Below are positions 59,881 to 64,000 of a DNA stretch of 64,000 nucleotides, piece after piece. Position 1 is the first letter of the stretch, and each line of letters opens with the position of its first letter. Both the position numbers and the translations under genes were made by a program. The notes below the pieces were generated by a model. The model did not search any database. It saw only the letters and a list, made by a program, of their open reading frames with translations, and had not been told where the DNA came from. The DNA is taken from NCBI RefSeq assembly GCF_013409065.1, contig NZ_JACBZP010000001.1, positions 1,674,001-1,738,000 on the forward strand. Reading direction: 5' to 3'. This DNA is from Spelaeicoccus albus. Lineage in GTDB: Bacteria > Actinomycetota > Actinomycetes > Actinomycetales > Brevibacteriaceae.

Positions 59881-61482
59881 ATGCGAATCGTGTTGCAGGG
59901 CGGAACCGTCGTCGACGGCGACGCCGCGCGCTACGCGAACGTCGTGGTGGATGACGGGATCATTGCGGAAATCGTCGCGGACTCGGAGAGCGACCGGGGC
60001 GTCGTCAACGAGGCCGATGCGATCATCGACTGCCGCGGCCGGATGGTGTTGCCCGGCTTCATCGATGTCCATTCGCATGCCGACGGACTGCTGCGCGACG
60101 GTGGCGTTCAACGCGCTTTGCTCACACAGGGAGTCACCAGTGTGATCGCCGGGCAGGACGGCGTGTCCTACGCCCCGGGTGACGGACAATACGCCGGCGA
60201 ATACTTTGCCGCCATCAACGGCCCGCATCGGACCTATTCCGGCGGCGGCGTGGCCGGCTATCTCGCCGCGGCGGACCGTGAGTCGCGGCTCAATGTCGCC
60301 TATCTCGTGCCGGCCGGCACCGTGCGGTGGGAAGTGTGCGGCCGCTCCACCGCGCCGGCAGACGGCTCCCAAGTCGAGGCGATGGCCGCACTTGTCGACG
60401 CCGGCATGCAAGACGGCGCTGTCGGCTTGTCGACGGGACTCGACTACGTTCCCGGCATCTTTGCCCCGTCGTCCGAGATCGCCGCATTGTGCGCCCCGGT
60501 CGCCGCAGCCGGCGGCGTATACGTCTCCCATATGCGCGGCGGATACGAAGCCAACTCGGACTCCGGCATCGACGAGATCAGGTCCATTGCGCAGGCCGCC
60601 GGCGTCCGCGCCCACGTCTCGCACTTCCATGCCGATCCGGACGTCGTCCTGGCCGGGATGAGCACGCTCGACCGGGCCGGCGTCGACGCGACGTTCGATG
60701 CCTATCCCTATATGCGCGGGTGCACGCTCCTCGGCATGCCGCTCCTGCCGCCGGGGCTGTCCGCACAGCCGGTCGACACGGTCGTTGACACGCTCAGCGA
60801 TCCGATCGAACGGGCAACGCTGCGACGCGATTGGTTCCCGGCCGTCGAACGCAATGCCAGCCTCGGGCCGGAATGGCCCGCCATGGTCACGCTCTCCCAT
60901 ATCGCGGCCGTCGAGTTCACCTGGGCTTGCGGCCTGAGCGTCGAGCAAGCTGCGGACCGGGCCGGGCTCGATGCGATCGACTTCGTCCTCGACGTGCTGG
61001 CCGCGTCCCGGCTGGAGGTCAACGCCGTCATGGCCGTTCGGCACGACCGATCGGCCGACGACTTGGCGCGCATTTTCGCCCACCCCGGCCATATGGGCGG
61101 ATCCGACGGCATCTTCATCGGCGATCATCCACACCCGCGTGCTCGCGGCACTTTTGCCCGCTACTTGCGCGAATTCGTGCGCGAGCGATCGACGTGGACC
61201 TGGGGACAAGCCGCCGCGCACTTGGCGACGGCGCCGGCCGAACGGTTCGGACTCGGACGACGCGGCAAAGTTCGGCAAGGGTGGGTCGCCGACTTGATAG
61301 TCGTCGATCCGGCATCCGTCGCCGATACCGCCACGTACGACGCTCCGCTCGGCGAAGCGGTCGGAATCGACGACGTGCTCGTCGCCGGCCGCCCCGTGCT
61401 GCGCTCCGGTGTGATGACCGACTGCACGCCGGGAGCCGGGCTGAGGCGGGACGACGCCCGGGCGCCGGGAAAGGGCCGCTGA
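59881..61482 (+). CDS. N-acyl-D-amino acid deacylase family amidohydrolase; candidate N-acetyl-D-glucosaminate deacetylase
   Basis: A 533-residue amidohydrolase starting at ATG 59881 after AAAGGAC. GFIDVHSHADG is the metal motif, YVSHMRGGY and AHVSHFHAD supply more ligands, and GSDGIFIGD holds the catalytic Asp. FGLGRRGKVRQGWVADLIV is the C-terminal sandwich (core RRGKVRQG). Members deacylate N-acyl-D-amino acids. In this neighbourhood the amide of N-acetyl-D-glucosaminate, itself an N-acetyl-D-amino acid, is a fitting substrate. That is inference; ordinary D-aminoacylase activity is the alternative. Confidence 0.85.
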   Translation: MRIVLQGGTVVDGDAARYANVVVDDGIIAEIVADSESDRGVVNEADAIIDCRGRMVLPGFIDVHSHADGLLRDGGVQRALLTQGVTSVIAGQDGVSYAPGDGQYAGEYFAAINGPHRTYSGGGVAGYLAAADRESRLNVAYLVPAGTVRWEVCGRSTAPADGSQVEAMAALVDAGMQDGAVGLSTGLDYVPGIFAPSSEIAALCAPVAAAGGVYVSHMRGGYEANSDSGIDEIRSIAQAAGVRAHVSHFHADPDVVLAGMSTLDRAGVDATFDAYPYMRGCTLLGMPLLPPGLSAQPVDTVVDTLSDPIERATLRRDWFPAVERNASLGPEWPAMVTLSHIAAVEFTWACGLSVEQAADRAGLDAIDFVLDVLAASRLEVNAVMAVRHDRSADDLARIFAHPGHMGGSDGIFIGDHPHPRARGTFARYLREFVRERSTWTWGQAAAHLATAPAERFGLGRRGKVRQGWVADLIVVDPASVADTATYDAPLGEAVGIDDVLVAGRPVLRSGVMTDCTPGAGLRRDDARAPGKGR

Positions 61483-62213
61483 TGTCCCAAAGCGTGCGGC
61501 GAGCGGCCCGAATCGTCGATTCAATCGCGGCCGAGCCGAAAACGGTCGTGCAACTCGCCACTGAATTCGACCTGCACCGGTCGACGATGTTCCGTGAACT
61601 GCAGTCGCTCGAAGAGGTCGGCTACGTTCGACGCCGCCACGACGGCACGTACAGCCTCGGCCTGCACCTTGCCGCCCTGGCGCAGGCCTCCCTCGACAGC
61701 ATCGATCTGCGCGAGGCCGGTACGGAACACGCGCGTCGACTGCAACAGGCCGTCGGCAACACAGTGCATATTGCCGCGCTGATGGAGAGCGCCATCATTT
61801 ACGCCGTCAAGATCGAGGACGCCGGCGGCACCCGCATGTATTCGAGCGTGGGCGCCCGGGTCCACCCGAATTGCAGCGGCGCCGGCAAGGCCATCTTGGC
61901 CGGCCTCGACGACCGGCAGCGCGACGCCGTCCTGCAAACGGCGACATGGACGAAATACACGGACTCGACGATCACGACGCGTGCGGAACTGGACGCCGCG
62001 CTCGTCGACGTGGCGCGTCAAGGGTGGGCGGCCGACGACGGCGAGTTCGAAGACTTCGTCAATTGCGTCGCCGTCCCGATTCACAGCTCGGTCGGCGTCG
62101 TCGGCGCGCTGTCGTTGACCGCGATCCGGATGCGCGAAGACCTCGACCAACTCAAAACCCGCATCCCGCTGATGCAACAAACCGCCGCGCGCATCTCGCG
62201 TGAGTTGGGATAA
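61482..62213 (+). CDS. IclR-family transcriptional regulator
   Basis: A 243-residue regulator whose ATG shares one base with the preceding stop (TGATG). The N-terminal winged helix covers residues 1-65 (TVVQLATEFDLHRSTMFREL, recognition helix HRSTMFRE). The effector domain follows, with SVGARVHPNCSGAGKAILA (core NCSGAGKA) and FVNCVAVPI. IclR proteins bind small acids such as KDG: KdgR is an IclR-family member that senses KDG. That makes it a natural regulator of both divergent operons here. Confidence 0.9.
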   Translation: MSQSVRRAARIVDSIAAEPKTVVQLATEFDLHRSTMFRELQSLEEVGYVRRRHDGTYSLGLHLAALAQASLDSIDLREAGTEHARRLQQAVGNTVHIAALMESAIIYAVKIEDAGGTRMYSSVGARVHPNCSGAGKAILAGLDDRQRDAVLQTATWTKYTDSTITTRAELDAALVDVARQGWAADDGEFEDFVNCVAVPIHSSVGVVGALSLTAIRMREDLDQLKTRIPLMQQTAARISRELG

Positions 62214-62281
62214 ACTCGCTCGCCGCCCCCAGCGGCATCGAGACCCGGAGAAAATGACAAGCCACCAGGAAAGGAAAACCC

Positions 62282-62665
62282 ATGGCTAAATCAGCAACGC
62301 ACACAGCAAACGCCCCGCAGCCGGCCGGCCCGTACAGCCAGGGCATCGAGGCGAACGGATTCTTCTATACTGCCGGATTCGGGCCCCAGGTGCCGAGCAC
62401 CGGTGAGGTCGCCGATTCGGTCGGCGACCAGACGCGGCAGGTATTGAACAACGTGAAAGCAGTCCTGGTCGAGCGCGGACTCAGCCTGGACGACTGCGTC
62501 AAAATGACGGTGCACTTGTCGGACCTGGCGAACTTCGCGGAGTTCAACGAAGCGTACAAGGAGTTCTTTTCCGAGCCGTATCCGGTTCGCACGACCGTGG
62601 GGTCGCAATTGGCGAACATCCTCGTGGAAATCGACGCGGTTGCCGCAATCCCCGACGGACGGTAA
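62282..62665 (+). CDS. ridA: RidA-family enamine/imine deaminase
   Basis: A 127-residue protein starting at ATG 62282 after AAAGGAAAA. PAGPYSQGI at the N-terminus and PVRTTVGS, with the archetypal catalytic Arg, followed by VEIDAVAAI, define the RidA group. These trimers hydrolyse the reactive enamine/imine released by PLP-dependent dehydratases to the 2-keto acid and ammonia. It is the third gene rightward with the deacylase and IclR genes and is the expected helper of the dehydratase-like enzyme at 56841. Confidence 0.9.
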   Translation: MAKSATHTANAPQPAGPYSQGIEANGFFYTAGFGPQVPSTGEVADSVGDQTRQVLNNVKAVLVERGLSLDDCVKMTVHLSDLANFAEFNEAYKEFFSEPYPVRTTVGSQLANILVEIDAVAAIPDGR

Positions 62666-62696
62666 TTACCCGACGTCGAGACTTCCGTTCATCATG

Positions 62697-62746
62697 GTGC
62701 CCCGGCTTCCGTCGGCTTCTTAAGAGGCTGACGGAAGCCGGAGCAC
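62697..62746. terminator. Bidirectional hairpin between ridA and the MHS transporter gene
   Basis: CCGGCTTCCGTC pairs perfectly with GACGGAAGCCGG. The stem extends outward as GTGC/GCAC with one mismatch and inward through CTTAAG. It separates two convergent genes with stops at 62665 and 62759. Confidence 0.75.
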
Positions 62747-62758
62747 TCGCCCGGTGAG

Positions 62759-64000
62759 TCAGGCGACCTCGTGCAACCGAGCCGCGCCGGCGATGTCCGG
62801 TCGGAACGAGGCATAAGCTGTGGCAACCACGCCGATGAGGGCGATCACCGCCACGTAGACCACTACCGGCCAGATGCTGCCTGCCGCGGTGGCCAGCGCA
62901 ACGCAGATCAGCGGAGCGAAGCCGCCGCCAAGCGTATTGGAGATCTGGTAGCCGATGTTGACGCCGGTGGTGCGGGCTTCGACGTCGAACATCTCGCTGA
63001 GCATCGTTTGCAGCGTTCCTTGCATGCAGACGCCCGGGATGACGAAACCGATGACCATGCCGAGCCAGATGAGTACAGCGACTTCCGTGCTGTAGAGCGC
63101 AAGCACCGGATATATCAAGAGCGCGAATGTCGCACAGGCGCCGATGTAGAGCTTTCGTCGCCCGATCTTGTCGGACAGGCTGCCCCAGAGCGGCGCCGCG
63201 AAGATTTGCAAGACGCCGACAATCATCGTGCCGATGAATCCGACTTGCGCCTCGGTGCCCTTGGAGACCATGTATGCCAGCCCGAACGTCAGAACGACGT
63301 AGCCGGCGATGCTTTGCGGCAGGCCGATCAGAATGCCGAGGATCGTGTTCTTCGGGTGCCGGAATACTTCCCGCAACGGGAACTTGCGGCGTGTCTGCTT
63401 GGTTTTGCTCTTGGCCGAGAACTCCTTGAACTCGTCGGATTCTTCCAGCTTCGATCGCAGGATAACGGCGATCACGGCAAGCACCAGCGCAAAGACAAAC
63501 GGTATGCGCCATCCCCAGGTCATGAAGAAGGAGTGTGAGCCTGTGCCGAGCGCGGCCATGAATCCGGCGGATGCGACGTTGGCGATGCCGGCGCCGCTGA
63601 TCAGCAGTGCGCCGAACAGGCCGCGCCGTCCGACGGGTGCGTGTTCGACGACGAGAGCCGCCGCGCTGCCCATCTCACCGCCCACGAACAATCCCTGCAG
63701 CATTCGGAACGTTAAAAGAAGTATCGGCGCGGCAATCCCGATGGACGACGCGGACGGAATCAACCCGATGGCTGCCGTCGACAATCCCATGCCGATGACG
63801 GTGATCATCAGAGAGGCCTTACGTCCCAGCCGGTCGCCGATATCGCCGAAGACGAGGCCGCCGATTGGTCGTAGTAGAAAGCCGAAGGCAAAACTGGCGA
63901 ATGATTCAAGAGTTCCGGTCACGGCGCTCTCGCTCGGGAAAAACACGGCGGGGAATACTGTGGCCGAGGCGAGCCCGTAGAGGTAATAGTCGTAGTACTC
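62759..64000 (-). CDS. MHS-family (metabolite:H+ symporter) MFS transporter, N-terminus beyond window
   Basis: At least 413 residues; the frame enters from the right edge with EYYDYYLYGLAS, the TM1 motif of the MHS family (usually EWYDFYLYG), so only about 20-40 residues are missing. GDIGDRLGRKASL is MFS motif A, and GGEMGSAAALVVEHAP is MHS-typical. About 12 TM helices. MHS proteins import organic acids and betaines such as citrate, alpha-ketoglutarate, shikimate and proline. Next to the sugar-acid genes it may import N-acetylglucosaminate or a related acid, which is inference. Confidence 0.88.
   Translation of the reverse strand, partial: EYYDYYLYGLASATVFPAVFFPSESAVTGTLESFASFAFGFLLRPIGGLVFGDIGDRLGRKASLMITVIGMGLSTAAIGLIPSASSIGIAAPILLLTFRMLQGLFVGGEMGSAAALVVEHAPVGRRGLFGALLISGAGIANVASAGFMAALGTGSHSFFMTWGWRIPFVFALVLAVIAVILRSKLEESDEFKEFSAKSKTKQTRRKFPLREVFRHPKNTILGILIGLPQSIAGYVVLTFGLAYMVSKGTEAQVGFIGTMIVGVLQIFAAPLWGSLSDKIGRRKLYIGACATFALLIYPVLALYSTEVAVLIWLGMVIGFVIPGVCMQGTLQTMLSEMFDVEARTTGVNIGYQISNTLGGGFAPLICVALATAAGSIWPVVVYVAVIALIGVVATAYASFRPDIAGAARLHEVA

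Noticed and set aside
1-64000. tRNA or rRNA genes, CRISPR arrays, insertion sequences, prophage genes or integration sites
   Set aside because: Looked for and not seen; no transposase or integrase, no regular spaced repeats, no tRNA cloverleaf recognised by eye.

Overview
The window reads as chromosomal DNA of a high-GC actinomycete. Coding density is high, genes are compact, GTG starts are frequent, and many neighbours overlap through GTGA or ATGA junctions. The lipoproteins, a PucR regulator, an NgcE-like sugar-binding protein and a CopD-CtaG fusion all fit Actinobacteria. A member of the Micrococcales is my guess; nothing here fixes the genus. I see no tRNA, rRNA, insertion sequence, prophage or CRISPR array, and no gap between genes longer than about 300 bases.

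Layout, left to right. 1-5.1 kb: a sugar-phosphate isomerase cut by the window edge, a small monooxygenase, an amidohydrolase, a LysR regulator and a 14-TM drug exporter. 5.2-12.2 kb (all minus): a complete aerobic carbon monoxide dehydrogenase cluster in the order coxM-coxS-coxL-coxF-coxD-coxE; CoxL carries the form I active-site motif AYACSFR, and the CoxF homologue has an extra YHS metal-binding domain. 12.3-20.4 kb: small hydrolases and a fatty-acid beta-oxidation operon (thiolase, FadB-like protein, crotonase, MBL hydrolase) behind a palindromic promoter. 20.6-23 kb: type II dehydroquinase, a small sulfur locus (short YeeE-like protein, TusA, Cys-less IscA-like protein) and an NAD(P)-binding protein. 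23.2-28.9 kb: a five-gene oligopeptide ABC transporter, followed by the remains of a DUF1905 gene. 29-36 kb: a MarR regulator with a divergent oxidoreductase, then CopD-CtaG, the P1B ATPase CopA and a DUF5134 membrane protein; two near-identical half-site palindromes link the MarR gene to both sides. 36-40.4 kb: an NgcEFG-type GlcNAc/chitobiose importer with an RpiR-type regulator. 40.5-49.4 kb: serine hydrolases, then an operon for N-acylated amino acids (PucR, M20 hydrolase, GNAT, N-succinylamino-acid racemase-type enolase) and an N-acyl-D-amino-acid deacylase. 49.5-53.3 kb: a CPA2 antiporter with its regulatory subunit, a serine hydrolase and an M24 peptidase.

The right end (53.3-64 kb) holds PutA and the locus I find most interesting. 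Two divergent operons encode a PLP-dependent D-amino-acid dehydratase-like enzyme, a KDPG aldolase, a KDG kinase, an N-acyl-D-amino-acid deacylase-like amidohydrolase, an IclR regulator, RidA and an MHS-family acid:H+ symporter. Taken together these could deacetylate N-acetyl-D-glucosaminate, deaminate D-glucosaminate to 2-keto-3-deoxygluconate, phosphorylate it and split it to pyruvate and glyceraldehyde 3-phosphate. That is the logic of oxidative chitin/GlcNAc catabolism described in marine bacteria, here in an actinomycete arrangement. It is an inference from gene content; D-amino-acid catabolism is the main alternative.
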